Below are positions 1-9,046 of a DNA stretch of 39,029 bases, piece after piece. Where the stretch lies: positions 1 to 39,029 of the forward strand of contig PIVQ01000011.1 of assembly GCA_003354055.1 (NCBI GenBank). Direction: 5' to 3'. The notes beneath the pieces are model-generated. The model ran no database searches, was not told where the DNA came from, and saw only the letters and a program-made list of their open reading frames with translations. The translations under genes and the position numbers were made by a program. This stretch comes from Desulfobacteraceae bacterium. Lineage in GTDB: Bacteria > Desulfobacterota > Desulfobacteria > Desulfobacterales > Desulfobacteraceae. How positions within the stretch are numbered: the stretch's first letter is position 1; the number at the start of each line of letters is the position of its first letter.

Positions 1-861
1 CAGATAACCGTTGAACAAAATCTCTCCATTACTGCATACTGGGATGAATTGATCCAGTGCCTGGACAATGAAGAATTAATTTTTGAGACCGTAACAGATT
101 TGGATGTGCTTTTTTTGCGAAAAAACCCGCCCTTCATCTATGAGATAATGGCGTTTCTTGGGCCTGTCAGCGACAAGGTATTTATGATCAACAACACCAT
201 TGGCCAGATCAATGGAAACAGCAAAGCCTATATCTTGAATTTCCCGGATATTATTCCTGAAACACATGTGTCAAGGGAGCCCAGACGTTTGCGAAAAATT
301 ATAGATGATTTTGGCGGCGACATGGTGATAAAGCCCCTGAACGGGCACGGGGGACACGGGGTTATTAAGGTCAGCAACCAGGATCAGGAAAATCTCAATT
401 CCTTGATCAACTATTATGTCCAGGCCGGAAAACCCTATCCGGACCGGACACCCATAATGGTTCAGGAATATTTGAAGACGGTGAAAGATGACGGGGATGC
501 CAGGATTCTCCTGCTCAACGGGGAAATTCTGGGGGCCATGGGCAGAAAATCGGTTTCCGGTGATTTCAGAACCAATGTCCACGCCGGTGCCAGGGCCTTT
601 AAACATGTGGTCACCCCGGCCCAAATAAATATCTGTGAGAAAATTAAACCCCAATTAAAAGCGGACGGCCTGTATTTTGTGGGGATTGATGTGATAGGCG
701 ATAAACTGGTTGAGGTCAATTGTGTCAGCCCAGGGGGGATCCCCCGGATCAACTTGTTTAATAATGATAAACTTGAGTCAACTATAGTGGATTTCATCGA
801 GAAGAAAATCTTTGAGTCAAACCAAAGGAATAATGGGAAATCTGTTAGAATGGCAGACTGA
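1..861 (+). CDS. gshB: Glutathione synthetase (ATP-grasp), 5'-truncated by the window edge
   Basis: The frame is open from base 1, so the N-terminus lies outside the window; the TTG at 49 is only the first internal start-like codon. The protein would join gamma-glutamylcysteine and glycine using ATP to make glutathione in the cytosol. Visible family signatures are the DVLFLRKNPPF segment, which matches the prokaryotic GshB N-terminal domain (DVILMRKDPPF in E. coli), the ATP-grasp lysine and glycine loop (VIKPLNGHGGHGV), the segment MVQEYLKTVKDDGDARILLL, and the C-terminal metal/ATP-binding part FVGIDVIGDKLVEVNCVSPGGI. About 286 residues are visible against roughly 316 for E. coli GshB, so only some 30-40 residues are missing. 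It converges on the truncated dCache gene and shows no functional link to the sensory genes that follow. Confidence 0.9.
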   Translation, partial: QITVEQNLSITAYWDELIQCLDNEELIFETVTDLDVLFLRKNPPFIYEIMAFLGPVSDKVFMINNTIGQINGNSKAYILNFPDIIPETHVSREPRRLRKIIDDFGGDMVIKPLNGHGGHGVIKVSNQDQENLNSLINYYVQAGKPYPDRTPIMVQEYLKTVKDDGDARILLLNGEILGAMGRKSVSGDFRTNVHAGARAFKHVVTPAQINICEKIKPQLKADGLYFVGIDVIGDKLVEVNCVSPGGIPRINLFNNDKLESTIVDFIEKKIFESNQRNNGKSVRMAD

Positions 862-906
862 ATCCTGTTTTAAACTTTTTTTTGATAGCAGTCATGTCAG
901 TTGCGA

Positions 907-1818
907 TTACAGGGTCTTTCTTTTCATGCCAGAAACCAACGGAACAAGCCTTTTTGAAAATAGGGCTTCCCGAAGAACCCTGTTCCTTGAATCTTTGGCT
1001 CGGAACAAATGCCAATTCCCGTAAAACATTGTCCCGGCTATTTTTTTAAACGCCGTCACCATTTGGCTGCCTTGCCAGGAATAGGAGGCAACCCCCTTTT
1101 CCCGGCCCAGCATTTTTTTGCCGAAATAAAAACCTGCCAAGGTGGCGTTCATGGCAAGGCCTTCGTCCGGGTGCACAAGGATCCTGCCTGTATTATCAAA
1201 AAGGAAGGCATATCCGCTTTGGCCGATACGGATGGAATCAATATATTGCCGGCTTAAATAGGCCAGGTCAATGCCCCCGATAATGACGGCAATGACGGTT
1301 CCCTGTTCATTTTTGATCGGCGAGGCAATGACAAAAATCGGCCTGTTTGAGGACTTGCTGATCAAAACCTTTGAAATGGGAATACGGTCTTTCAATGCCT
1401 CTAAAAAATATTGCCGCCGGCTGATGTTGATATCTTTTACCGTCTCCCCCAGGTCCGATACAATGGGAATTCCACTGGTATCAAAAACTGCAATGTGCTC
1501 AAAAAACGCATATTTTCTTTTCAAATCGGACAAGAGTTTTCCTGCATTTATCCTTGCGGCTTTGCCCAGAAAAGATTTCTTGACAGCTGTTTTAAATACG
1601 CGAAACCGCCCCCAGGTACTGATATCCATCTGTACATCCGATAACCAGGAACTCAACTGCTTGGCATTTTCCAAAGCCGTATTGGAAAGCCTTTCAATGA
1701 TGGCATCCTCAAGCGCCCTTTTGGATATGGTATATGAAACCGATCCGGTTATGGCCGTGATCACCAGCACCAAAGTCAATGTCGGAAGTATGAACTTATT
1801 TTTAAGGTTTAGTTTCAT
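907..1818 (-). pseudogene. Truncated dCache chemoreceptor (sensor part only)
   Basis: About 303 residues starting MKLNLKNKFILP. An N-terminal membrane helix (about residues 8-28) is followed by a periplasmic dCache domain, visible from FLGKAARINAGKLL, FDTSGIPIVSD, RQYFLEAL and YAFLFDNTGRILVHP. The same landmarks occur in order in the full MCP just upstream at 1911-3881. Homology fades near the end of the Cache domain, and the last ~45 residues, basic and without a membrane helix, match nothing I recognise. The second membrane helix, HAMP and signalling domain are absent. It lies 92 bases downstream of the full MCP on the same strand and is probably cotranscribed. I chose ATG 1818 over the upstream GTG 1836 because it aligns with the paralogue start. 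It is most likely a broken tandem duplicate; a one-helix membrane-anchored sensor is possible but less likely. Confidence 0.7.
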
Positions 1819-1910
1819 TTCAGCCTGCCCTGCCACGGTTATCCCACATGAGAAACCGCGGCCTTTTCGGTTTCAGTATCTCTCCGTACCCGTATAAATA
1901 CCGTGTTTTT

Positions 1911-3881
1911 TTAAACCTTGAACCTTGCCACCATCTGGTTCAGATGGTCAGACAATGAGGTCAAATCAGCTGCCTTTTGACTCACCTGGGTGCTGGACTC
2001 GGTTATCTGCCCGGCAGCTTCGGTAACCTCGGAAATTTCCCGGGAAATACCGTCCACGGACATTGAACTATGGGCCACATTTTCATTGACCTCACTGATC
2101 CCCATTGAAGCCTGGTTCACGTTGTCAGCAATTTCCCGTGTGGTGGCAGATTGCTCCTCAACGGCCGTGGCAATGGTTTCCATGATCGCGTTGATTTTTT
2201 GTGTTGCCTGGTTGATATTGCCGATCTCCGTCACCGTACCGCCCGTGGATTGCTGGATACCGCTTACACGGGTCTTTATCTCACCGGCGGCAGTAGAGGT
2301 CTGAAGGGCCAGGGCCTTGATCTCATTGGCGACCACGGCAAAGCCCTTTCCCGCCTCCCCGGCCCTTGCGGCCTCTATGGTGGCATTCAGGGCCAGAAGA
2401 TTGACCTGTTCGGAAATATCGGTAATGGCTTCCACAACACTGCCGATATCCCGGGCAGACTGGCCCAGCTCCGTCACCTGGGCAGATGCACTGGACACCT
2501 GTTCCACAGCTTCATTGGTTGTGGTAAGCGCCACAGAGGCATTCTCAGCGATTTCATTAATGGTGGCGGTCATCTCCTCAGCCGCGCTGGCCACCATGTT
2601 GATATTGCTGGACGCCTCTTCCATGGCCGATGCCACAGAGGAAAAATTATTGTTGACCTCGCCGGTTGCCGTGGTAACCGAAGCGGCCTTATCCGAGGTT
2701 TTATCTGCTCCTTCGCTCATACCCTGCGACAACAGGGACAATTCATGGGAAGATGTGTTGAGTTGTCCGGCATCATCTTTCACCTGGCCAATAATTTCCT
2801 GTATTTTGATGACAAAGGCATTGAACCATTGCGCCAGTTCTCCCACCTCATCGTTTGCTTTGATCTCAATCCGCTTGGTCAGGTCCCCCTCTCCTTCTGC
2901 AGCATCCCGCAATCCTGCAACCACCTGGTTCAGGCGGCCTGTGATCAGGTTCACAATAAAGAATATGACAAAGCTGGCCACAATCACCGTAATGGTCGTC
3001 ACCATGAAATTTATCCGTCCGAGTGCAACCACCTCTGTCATGATTTCCGCCTCCGGGACGGTAACGGCCAGGATCCAGCCCAGTTCATCAGAGGATGCGA
3101 ATACGACGAGCTTGGAAATACCTTCATACAGATAATTGATAACCCCGTTTTTCTTGTCCAGAATGGTCTTTCCAAAATCAAAATCACTGATGTTGAGTTT
3201 CAGGATTCTCGACTTATCCGGGTATGCGATGACCAGGCCCTTTGCGTTGATCATATACGCATATCCGGTTTCCCCGGTCTTTATGGGATCCACGAACAGA
3301 CTGTTCATGGATGCAAGGTTTACAGTGGCGACCAGGACACCTGCCACCTTTTTCCCGGATGTCACCGGCGTTGAAATCACAAACATGGGGGCTTGGGAGG
3401 ATTTGCTCACCAGAACCTTTGATATGAATGTTTTTCCGTTCATGGCCTCTTTAAAATAGCTTCTGCCCTTGACATTGACTTTGCCTACAAGCTCCATATT
3501 GTCGGCAACCAGGATCTCTCCGTTCATATCGGCAAGGCCGATGTTGCTGTAATATCCGTAATCCTTTTTTAATCCTGCCAGGACGGCACCCGCCTTTTTC
3601 CGGGCCGCCTTTCCAAGGAACGTCTCCTTGGTGGCTGTCAGAAAGATATCCTGCTTGCCCCAATTACCCACATCCAGTTTTCGATCCCGGATCCAGGCAT
3701 TGATGTTCACAATGGCTGAATCAGACTGCTGCCGGAGCGATTGCTGGATGGCGCTTTCCAGAGCGCTGCTGGCCCTGATGTGAGAAATGGAGGCTGAAAT
3801 CCCCATTCCAGCCACAAGCAGGAGAATAATCGGAACCAAAATTTTAATACGGATAGAATTGAGCTTTAATTTTATTTTCAT
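1911..3881 (-). CDS. Methyl-accepting chemotaxis protein with dCache sensor
   Basis: A 656-aa transmembrane chemoreceptor that would sense a small periplasmic ligand and control CheA. Order of parts: membrane helix (about 10-33), dCache domain (about 35-280, with [31 protein letters not shown] and [12 protein letters not shown]), second membrane helix (about 290-312), HAMP (about 312-366), then the long MA coiled coil (about 385-650). The hairpin tip is canonical ([20 protein letters not shown] followed by [15 protein letters not shown]), so the signalling part looks intact. No C-terminal CheR/CheB-binding pentapeptide is visible. It is separated by only 22 bases from the upstream secreted Cache gene (3904-4407), which suggests one operon, and it is followed by a truncated paralogue. 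The ligand cannot be read from sequence. Confidence 0.93.
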   Translation of the reverse strand: MKIKLKLNSIRIKILVPIILLLVAGMGISASISHIRASSALESAIQQSLRQQSDSAIVNINAWIRDRKLDVGNWGKQDIFLTATKETFLGKAARKKAGAVLAGLKKDYGYYSNIGLADMNGEILVADNMELVGKVNVKGRSYFKEAMNGKTFISKVLVSKSSQAPMFVISTPVTSGKKVAGVLVATVNLASMNSLFVDPIKTGETGYAYMINAKGLVIAYPDKSRILKLNISDFDFGKTILDKKNGVINYLYEGISKLVVFASSDELGWILAVTVPEAEIMTEVVALGRINFMVTTITVIVASFVIFFIVNLITGRLNQVVAGLRDAAEGEGDLTKRIEIKANDEVGELAQWFNAFVIKIQEIIGQVKDDAGQLNTSSHELSLLSQGMSEGADKTSDKAASVTTATGEVNNNFSSVASAMEEASSNINMVASAAEEMTATINEIAENASVALTTTNEAVEQVSSASAQVTELGQSARDIGSVVEAITDISEQVNLLALNATIEAARAGEAGKGFAVVANEIKALALQTSTAAGEIKTRVSGIQQSTGGTVTEIGNINQATQKINAIMETIATAVEEQSATTREIADNVNQASMGISEVNENVAHSSMSVDGISREISEVTEAAGQITESSTQVSQKAADLTSLSDHLNQMVARFKV

Positions 3882-3903
3882 TTTTTCAGTCTCTCCCTGA
3901 TTA

Positions 3904-4407
3904 TTAATTGGTCAATTGTTTGACGTCCTCAAAATCCCTGTCACCTGCGGAAAAACCCACCGTAACCATATATGGGGTACCTTCCACTGGGACGACAAAC
4001 ATGAATCTTCGCGTAAGAACCTTATCCTTTCCGACCAGATACCAGTATTCGAACCAGGCACCGGCAGGGGTTACGGTTTTACATAATTCCGTAACAAACT
4101 GAACTCCGGTTTTGTGACATTTCACCTTTTCGACAGAGACGCCGATAAGCTTCGGCCGCCTATTGGCCACGACAATACCTTTTGCACAATCAACAACGGA
4201 CAAGCCTGAATTGCCACTTTGCATCTCACTGTTAGGGTCTTTGAATGCCGCCAAAGCCTCATCCCCCAATGTTTGAAGAACATCAACGCCTTTGAGCACC
4301 AGCTCAAAAGCCTGCTCCGGTGTGATGTCCTGACTTGATGCCGATGCCGTGCCTGAAAATGAGACACAAGCAATCAATACGATGATCATGGTGGTTAAAT
4401 GTTTCAT
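3904..4407 (-). CDS. Secreted single-Cache domain protein (copy 1)
   Basis: A 167-aa protein with a clear signal peptide (hydrophobic stretch [13 protein letters not shown], cleavage near TASA-SS) followed by about 140 residues of one small Cache-like domain and no other domain. Landmarks shared with the copies at 23008 and 23589 are [20 protein letters not shown], an FKDPNSE segment (FNDPKGE in the others), a VVDC...[13 protein letters not shown] stretch, HKTG, WFEYWY and [10 protein letters not shown]. This is the most divergent copy: EYWW has become EYWY and CENVNPNG has become CKTVTPAG. It precedes the dCache MCP by 22 bases in an apparent operon, so a periplasmic ligand-binding or delivery role for that receptor is plausible but inferred. 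Single-Cache assignment rests on fold-level pattern and motif order, not on a search. Confidence 0.75.
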   Translation of the reverse strand: MKHLTTMIIVLIACVSFSGTASASSQDITPEQAFELVLKGVDVLQTLGDEALAAFKDPNSEMQSGNSGLSVVDCAKGIVVANRRPKLIGVSVEKVKCHKTGVQFVTELCKTVTPAGAWFEYWYLVGKDKVLTRRFMFVVPVEGTPYMVTVGFSAGDRDFEDVKQLTN

Positions 4408-4716
4408 TTGTCTTCTCCTTTACCTTAAGGACTTATTTATTCTTTTACCGGGTTTCAAACCCGGTAAAACATCATGTATGATTTGAATCATCTCTCTTGT
4501 ATCTGCTTTGGCCATATACAATTGTCAGGATTGGAAATCGTCCTCCCCGGGCCGATGAACTGAGGATGCCGGCAGCCTGTTGGTTTTCATCTCCCGGCTG
4601 TTCAACGGTTTTCGCAAAAGAGGCCCTGATTCTGATATGACCTTTGCCGGCTCCCGGAAATTTGGTTTTAAATTAAGCGCCATTTTGACATCTCGTTTAT
4701 ATGGGTTGTTGATAGG
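4408..4716. other. Intergenic region with one strong hairpin
   Basis: About 309 bases between the start of the secreted Cache gene (reading left) and the end of the small receiver-like gene. Apart from the perfect inverted repeat at 4443-4469 and the Shine-Dalgarno-like GGAGAAG just ahead of the 4407 start, I see no gene or copy of the shared palindrome/TGGCA promoter here. Confidence 0.5.
4443..4469. repeat. Perfect 13-bp inverted repeat in the leader of the Cache gene
   Basis: Arms TTTTACCGGGTTT and AAACCCGGTAAAA are separated by a single C, so the real loop would be a few bases wide. It lies 36 bases upstream of the minus-strand start at 4407 and downstream of the gene ending at 4717. Neither strand has a T-run after the stem, so it is not a typical intrinsic terminator. 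It could be a leader hairpin, a protein-binding palindrome or a Rho-linked 3' end. Confidence 0.6.
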
Positions 4717-5106
4717 TTATCGTCGGCTAAATTTGTTTTGGGCCGCATTCCGGATCATTTTATCCATTACAGCCGCAACATCCTTGAATCCGTATTCCAC
4801 CTGGGTGATATACCTGGGATACAAGGAAAGCCCCTTTTCAAGCATCCGACTGTCAGCATTCGGAAGGATAATAATGATTCGTATATCAAACACCTGCTTC
4901 AGTTTTCGGTTCAAACGGTCAAGTTCACCAAGGGATGAAATAAGCAGAATGACAATTGCTTCCCCGAATCGTATTGATTTGAGTGCTAAACACAATTCAT
5001 CAATCGTACTTACAAGGACAGGATCAACAACCGGCAGCTGCCCTATCGCCTTGCAAAGCGTGTCGGCCTGACCATTTTCTTTTTGCGCATATAGAATAAT
5101 TTGCAT
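4717..5106 (-). CDS. Small receiver-like protein without a clear phospho-acceptor Asp
   Basis: A 129-aa cytosolic protein I do not recognise by name. The alternation of strands and helices (QIILYAQKENGQADTLCKAIG, EAIVILLISSLGELDRL, DIRIIIILPNADSRMLEKGL, ITQVEYGFKDVAAVMDKMI) resembles a response-regulator receiver fold. The end of strand 3, where a receiver has its phospho-Asp (LLD..MP), reads VILLISSLGEL, so it looks like a degenerate receiver that cannot be phosphorylated in the usual way. The gene is monocistronic. Its own promoter at 5155-5170 and palindrome at 5253-5272 share the plan of the sensor genes here, which is the best clue to its role: it probably belongs to the same regulon. 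Function otherwise unknown. Confidence 0.7.
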   Translation of the reverse strand: MQIILYAQKENGQADTLCKAIGQLPVVDPVLVSTIDELCLALKSIRFGEAIVILLISSLGELDRLNRKLKQVFDIRIIIILPNADSRMLEKGLSLYPRYITQVEYGFKDVAAVMDKMIRNAAQNKFSRR

Positions 5107-5154
5107 GGTTTTCCCCTTGATTGGAGCAACTGATATATTTTAGCTGACTCATTC

Positions 5155-5170
5155 TTCAAGATTTGTGCCA
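5155..5170 (-). promoter_or_regulatory. Sigma-54-like promoter for the 129-aa gene
   Basis: On the minus strand the bases read TGGCACAAATCTTGAA: GG, ten bases, then GA. The -24 half matches TGGCAC exactly; the -12 half has TTGA instead of TTGC. It is 48 bases before the start codon at 5106, and 82 bp separate it from the palindrome at 5253-5272. The same element and spacing recur at four other places in the window. Confidence 0.65.
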
Positions 5171-5252
5171 TGAAATCTATCGGACAGAAACCATAGAAAA
5201 ACAGATACATAGGAAACCAAACGCTAACTTGCACAAAATGGATAACCTCAAA

Positions 5253-5272
5253 TTCTTAAAATAGTTTAGGAA
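5253..5272. promoter_or_regulatory. Enhancer-like palindrome 1 (leftward promoter)
   Basis: TTCTTAAA-ATAG-TTTAGGAA, 7 of 8 positions complementary, with the same 8-4-8 layout as the sites at 5393, 15553, 22824 and 28935. A 17-bp variant with TTCT and AGAA ends follows directly at 5274-5290. The site is 82 bp from the minus-strand promoter at 5155-5170, a typical distance for an activator of sigma-54 promoters. Confidence 0.65.
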
Positions 5273-5392
5273 TTTCTTTTTTATTAAGAAGGCCGGTCAT
5301 CCATTTTCAGCACCCTGAAAACGCCTTCAAAAATCGATTGATTTCGCTTTGGTAACGGTCAGCATTGAGGCCGATTCTACTTTTTTAAGAAT

Positions 5393-5412
5393 TTCTTACA
5401 TTTTCTTAAGAA
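5393..5412. promoter_or_regulatory. Enhancer-like palindrome 2 (rightward promoter)
   Basis: TTCTTACA-TTTT-CTTAAGAA, 6 of 8 positions complementary, flanked on the left by a further TTTAAGAA half-site (5384-5391) and carrying the AGAATTTCTT context also found at 15549 and 28930. It ends 82 bp before the promoter at 5495-5510. Confidence 0.65.
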
Positions 5413-5494
5413 TAATAGCCCGCTATCGTCTGGCCAAACAGCCACACAGTCCTTATCTATCTGTATTTAAAGCCAATACGAACAGCGCCAACAC

Positions 5495-5510
5495 TGGCAT
5501 AATTATTGAA
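5495..5510 (+). promoter_or_regulatory. Sigma-54-like promoter for the 5612 kinase operon
   Basis: TGGCATAATTATTGAA: TGGCA at -24, a ten-base gap between GG and GA, TTGAA at -12. It is 101 bases before the GTG start at 5612 and 82 bp after palindrome 2. Confidence 0.65.
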
Positions 5511-5611
5511 TTCCTAAAAATAAATAGAACTACCAATGGTAATTGTATTTGAGATGGAAAAAAGGAAACAAATACCCCCTGCGAGCCTAAATATGGGAGA
5601 GGAAGAAAAAG

Positions 5612-8600
5612 GTGTTGATACCAAAATTTGAAAAGCTTTTTTTTATAGGGTTCATTGTCTTATTCGGCTTTCGGATCAGCCAGGCGGGTCCATTTGAAAT
5701 TTCTAAATACGAACAGGACTGGCTGGATGCCCACCCGGAAATCACAATCGGCCTGATGGCCGACAGCCCGCCCCAGAGCATGGTAAACAAAGACGGCAAA
5801 CCCGAAGGATTTGATGCCGAAGTGGTTGCGCTTTTAAATGCCCCCCTTGGGGGCCGGCTGAAAATCGTTACCGGAAGCTGGCAGAAAATATATGCAGATG
5901 CCAAAGCGAAACAAATTGACGTTCTGATGTGCGTAACGCCTACAATGGAGCGCCGATCATATTTCAACTTTACCCGTCCCTATATGTCGGAGGAGCACGT
6001 TATCGTGGCAGGTAAAAGAGGGCAGCACTTCGGCAGCCTGGCACTACTGAACGGCCATATCGTGGCTTTAGAGGAAAGTGCCTTTCTGGTTTCCTATCTA
6101 AAAAAACAGTATCCCGGTATTCAGATAAAAGAATATCAAAATACCCTGGCCGCCGTGAGAGCGGTTCAGCAGGCAGAGGCGCAAGCATACATCGGCAGCG
6201 GCAGCACGGTTGATTACCTGCTGTCGGCAAACGGTATCAATGACCTCGATATCCATGGTCACAGCAGAAATTCATCCGAGACAAATGTCGTGGCCGTGCG
6301 AAAGGACTGGCCGGAGCTTGCCTCTATTCTGGATAAGGCCCTGGCTACTATCCCCAGCGAGATCTCAAAGGCTGCCTTAAAGAATTTTGACAAACCAAAG
6401 CCCCTGAAATTGGCTGATCCTGCAATCAGGCTCACGGATGAAGAGATGGTATGGGTGCAGCAGCACCCTGAAATTGTGGTGGGTGCGGAAACAGACTGGC
6501 CTCCCTTCGATTTTGTGGTCAATGGACGGGCCGCGGGCTTTGCCAATGATTATTTCCGCCTGCTTGCTGAAAAAATCGGTTTAAACATCTCCTTTGTGCA
6601 TGGGCTCAGCTGGACTGAGCTGATTGAGAAGGCCAAAAAACAAGAGATTGATGTGCTTCCCTGCATCATGGAAACCCTGGAGCGCAAGGCATTTTTATCC
6701 TTTACAAAGTCCTATCTGAAAAATCCGGAATGCTTGGTTGTTAATGCAAAGGACACACAAACGAACACCCTTGAAGACATGCTGGGCAAACGCATGGTGT
6801 GCGTTAAAGGATATCAGGGAGATAAGATTATTCTTGAAAGATATCCTGAAATAAAAATCATCTATGTCTCAAGCCCTCTGGATGCCCTGATATCAGTCAG
6901 CGAAGGGCGGGCCGACGGTTACATTGACTACCTTGGGGTGATCAACTACCTTAGACGGGAATTTTCAATACCGAACCTGCGTGTGACCCGTTCCAATGTG
7001 CTCGGTATTTCAGCCTCCATGCGTATCGGGGTGCGAAACGACTGGCTGCCTCTGATACCGATTCTGAACAAGGCCCAGGAAGCTGTCTCTCCCGAAGAGC
7101 ATGAAAGGCTAAAAAAGCGCTGGGTTGTCAGTGAGAAAATACACACGAGGACCTTCTCTCTTACCCCTGCCGAAAAAGACTGGCTGAGCAAGCTGCCCCC
7201 CCTTCGCGTAGGCGTAGATCCAAATTGGATCCCCATGCAGTTTTCAGATGAGGAGGGCAAGCATAAAGGCATCTCGTCTGCCTATACAAAAATCATACAG
7301 GATAAGCTGGGGATTGACTTTGTGATTGTCAATGATGCCTGGAACGCGCTTGTAAAAAAAACACGCGCAGGTGAGATAGACATCCTGCCCCTTGTAAATG
7401 AAACCGAGGAAAGGCGGGAATTTCTCGCGTTCACAACTCCCATTGTCAGCCTTCCCATGGTCATCGGTTCCCGTATTGATTCGCCCTACTATCTTCATAT
7501 GGACGGTCTAAACGGTATCACCGTGGGGGTGGGAAAAGGGTATGCCGTACATGAGAAGCTGAACCGGGATTACCCTAAGATAAAAACCAGGGAATTTGAG
7601 CAGATCAAAAATGCCCTGCTTGCCCTTGATTCGGGGAAGATTGATGCTGTTGTGGCAAACAGTGCTGTTTTTAATTATTACAAGAATGAACTGGGTCTTA
7701 AATCATCCCTCCATGTCAACAATACAGCCCCCTATAATAATGTACTGGCCGTCGGAGTACGGTACGAACTTAGCCCCCTGGTTCCCTTAATAAACCGTGC
7801 CTTGAAAGGAATATCCCCTAAGGAACATGAACTGATCCTGAATAAGTGGACGAACCTGCCCACTTACAGGATAACGAATTGGAAAGCGGTCTGGCAGGTT
7901 GCGGGAATCAGCCTCTTTGTCATTCTCCTGGCATTTTTCTGGGGCATGAAACTGTTATACGAGGTAAAGCGGCGCAGAAAAGCCGAGGACCGTCTGATTG
8001 AGGATGCAACCGAGCTAAAGCGGATAATGGAGGACCGAGACCGCCATTTGAACCTGTCGCAGGATCTTATCTGTATCGCCAGTATGGACGGACATTTTAA
8101 GTATGTTAGTCCCTCATGGGAAAAAACCCTTGGCTATTCATCCGAAGAACTGCTGGCAAAACCCTGCCTTGATTTTATTCACCCTGATGACCATCGGAAT
8201 ACTATCAATCAGGTTGCCGGGCTGTCAGCAGGTAAGGCGACCCTTGATTTTGAAACGTCCTGCCTGAATAAAAACGGTTCAACACGTAGAATTTACTGGG
8301 TTGCCACTGCAGTCCTGCCCGAAGGCGTCATGTACTGCACCGGACGGGATGTGACCCAAAGACGACAAGACCAGGCCCGGTTAAAACAATTTGCCGACAC
8401 GCAAACGGTTCTGCTCAGGGAGGTAAATCACCGTGTCAAAAATAACTTAACATCGATTATCAGCATGCTGCATATGGAAACCGACCAGGTCGGAAAAACC
8501 TATGACAATCAGTATTACAGCAATCCGCTAAAAAAGATTGAGTTGCGGATTTTAGCCCTGTTGACCATTCACAGCATGCTGTCCACATCAAAGTGGGAGC

Positions 8601-9046
8601 CCATACGATTAACCGATATTTGCAGAGGAATCATCCGGCAAAGCATGGGCGGTTTTTTGATGAATGGCAGCTTAGATTTGGACATCCGGGATTGTGATGT
8701 ATTCATTGAGAGTGATACGGCCCACAGCCTTGCACTGGTACTCAGCGAGCTTGCGGTCAATTCTTTCAAATACGGGCTCACCACCGGGAACCTGGCCATT
8801 ATCGTCCTTATCACCCGACACAAAGACGTTATTGATTTACGGTTTTCAGATAACGGACCGGGGTTTTCCGATCAGATTCTTGACGGTAAAAGACCAGACG
8901 GGCACATCGGCATGGAAATTATAAAAGGCCTTGTTACTGGGAATATGGGAGGCCGGATTAAACACTTCAATAACGGGGGGGCCTGTACCCAAATCACTTT
9001 CCCTGCAGGAGCGAATCTACCTGAGACAGAAAAGGAGTTACAATGA
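5612..9046 (+). CDS. Triple-SBP3 sensor histidine kinase (HisKA_2 type)
   Basis: An 1144-aa membrane kinase. A short signal/anchor (1-26) is followed by three tandem periplasmic solute-binding family 3 domains (about 30-265, 276-510, 519-755), each opening with a W-L-x-x-P linker and a VGxxxxWPP-like strand. One membrane helix (about 762-785) leads to a PAS domain (about 810-922), a HisKA_2 dimerisation region with the phospho-acceptor in EVNHRVKNN (H940), and an HATPase with N-box SELAVNSFKYG and G-box DNGPGF. The GTG start at 5612 follows GGGAGAGGAAG at good spacing; an ATG at 5593 is out of frame. The stop overlaps the ATG of the next receiver gene (ATGA), so that protein is its likely partner. 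Three different binding domains could integrate several amino-acid-like ligands; which ones is unknown. Confidence 0.92.
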   Translation: MLIPKFEKLFFIGFIVLFGFRISQAGPFEISKYEQDWLDAHPEITIGLMADSPPQSMVNKDGKPEGFDAEVVALLNAPLGGRLKIVTGSWQKIYADAKAKQIDVLMCVTPTMERRSYFNFTRPYMSEEHVIVAGKRGQHFGSLALLNGHIVALEESAFLVSYLKKQYPGIQIKEYQNTLAAVRAVQQAEAQAYIGSGSTVDYLLSANGINDLDIHGHSRNSSETNVVAVRKDWPELASILDKALATIPSEISKAALKNFDKPKPLKLADPAIRLTDEEMVWVQQHPEIVVGAETDWPPFDFVVNGRAAGFANDYFRLLAEKIGLNISFVHGLSWTELIEKAKKQEIDVLPCIMETLERKAFLSFTKSYLKNPECLVVNAKDTQTNTLEDMLGKRMVCVKGYQGDKIILERYPEIKIIYVSSPLDALISVSEGRADGYIDYLGVINYLRREFSIPNLRVTRSNVLGISASMRIGVRNDWLPLIPILNKAQEAVSPEEHERLKKRWVVSEKIHTRTFSLTPAEKDWLSKLPPLRVGVDPNWIPMQFSDEEGKHKGISSAYTKIIQDKLGIDFVIVNDAWNALVKKTRAGEIDILPLVNETEERREFLAFTTPIVSLPMVIGSRIDSPYYLHMDGLNGITVGVGKGYAVHEKLNRDYPKIKTREFEQIKNALLALDSGKIDAVVANSAVFNYYKNELGLKSSLHVNNTAPYNNVLAVGVRYELSPLVPLINRALKGISPKEHELILNKWTNLPTYRITNWKAVWQVAGISLFVILLAFFWGMKLLYEVKRRRKAEDRLIEDATELKRIMEDRDRHLNLSQDLICIASMDGHFKYVSPSWEKTLGYSSEELLAKPCLDFIHPDDHRNTINQVAGLSAGKATLDFETSCLNKNGSTRRIYWVATAVLPEGVMYCTGRDVTQRRQDQARLKQFADTQTVLLREVNHRVKNNLTSIISMLHMETDQVGKTYDNQYYSNPLKKIELRILALLTIHSMLSTSKWEPIRLTDICRGIIRQSMGGFLMNGSLDLDIRDCDVFIESDTAHSLALVLSELAVNSFKYGLTTGNLAIIVLITRHKDVIDLRFSDNGPGFSDQILDGKRPDGHIGMEIIKGLVTGNMGGRIKHFNNGGACTQITFPAGANLPETEKELQ

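Noticed and set aside
2151..3374. Long plus-strand frames (407 and 272 aa) over the 1911-3881 MCP
   Set aside because: They are antisense to a clearly conserved MCP, have low-complexity compositions and no recognisable domain; they arise from the codon bias of the real gene.
4443..4469. Hairpin as an intrinsic terminator
   Set aside because: No T-run follows on either strand; kept only as an inverted repeat.
4580..5071. 163-aa plus-strand frame over the 129-aa gene
   Set aside because: No ribosome site or family pattern, while the minus-strand frame has a receiver-like pattern and a matching upstream promoter.
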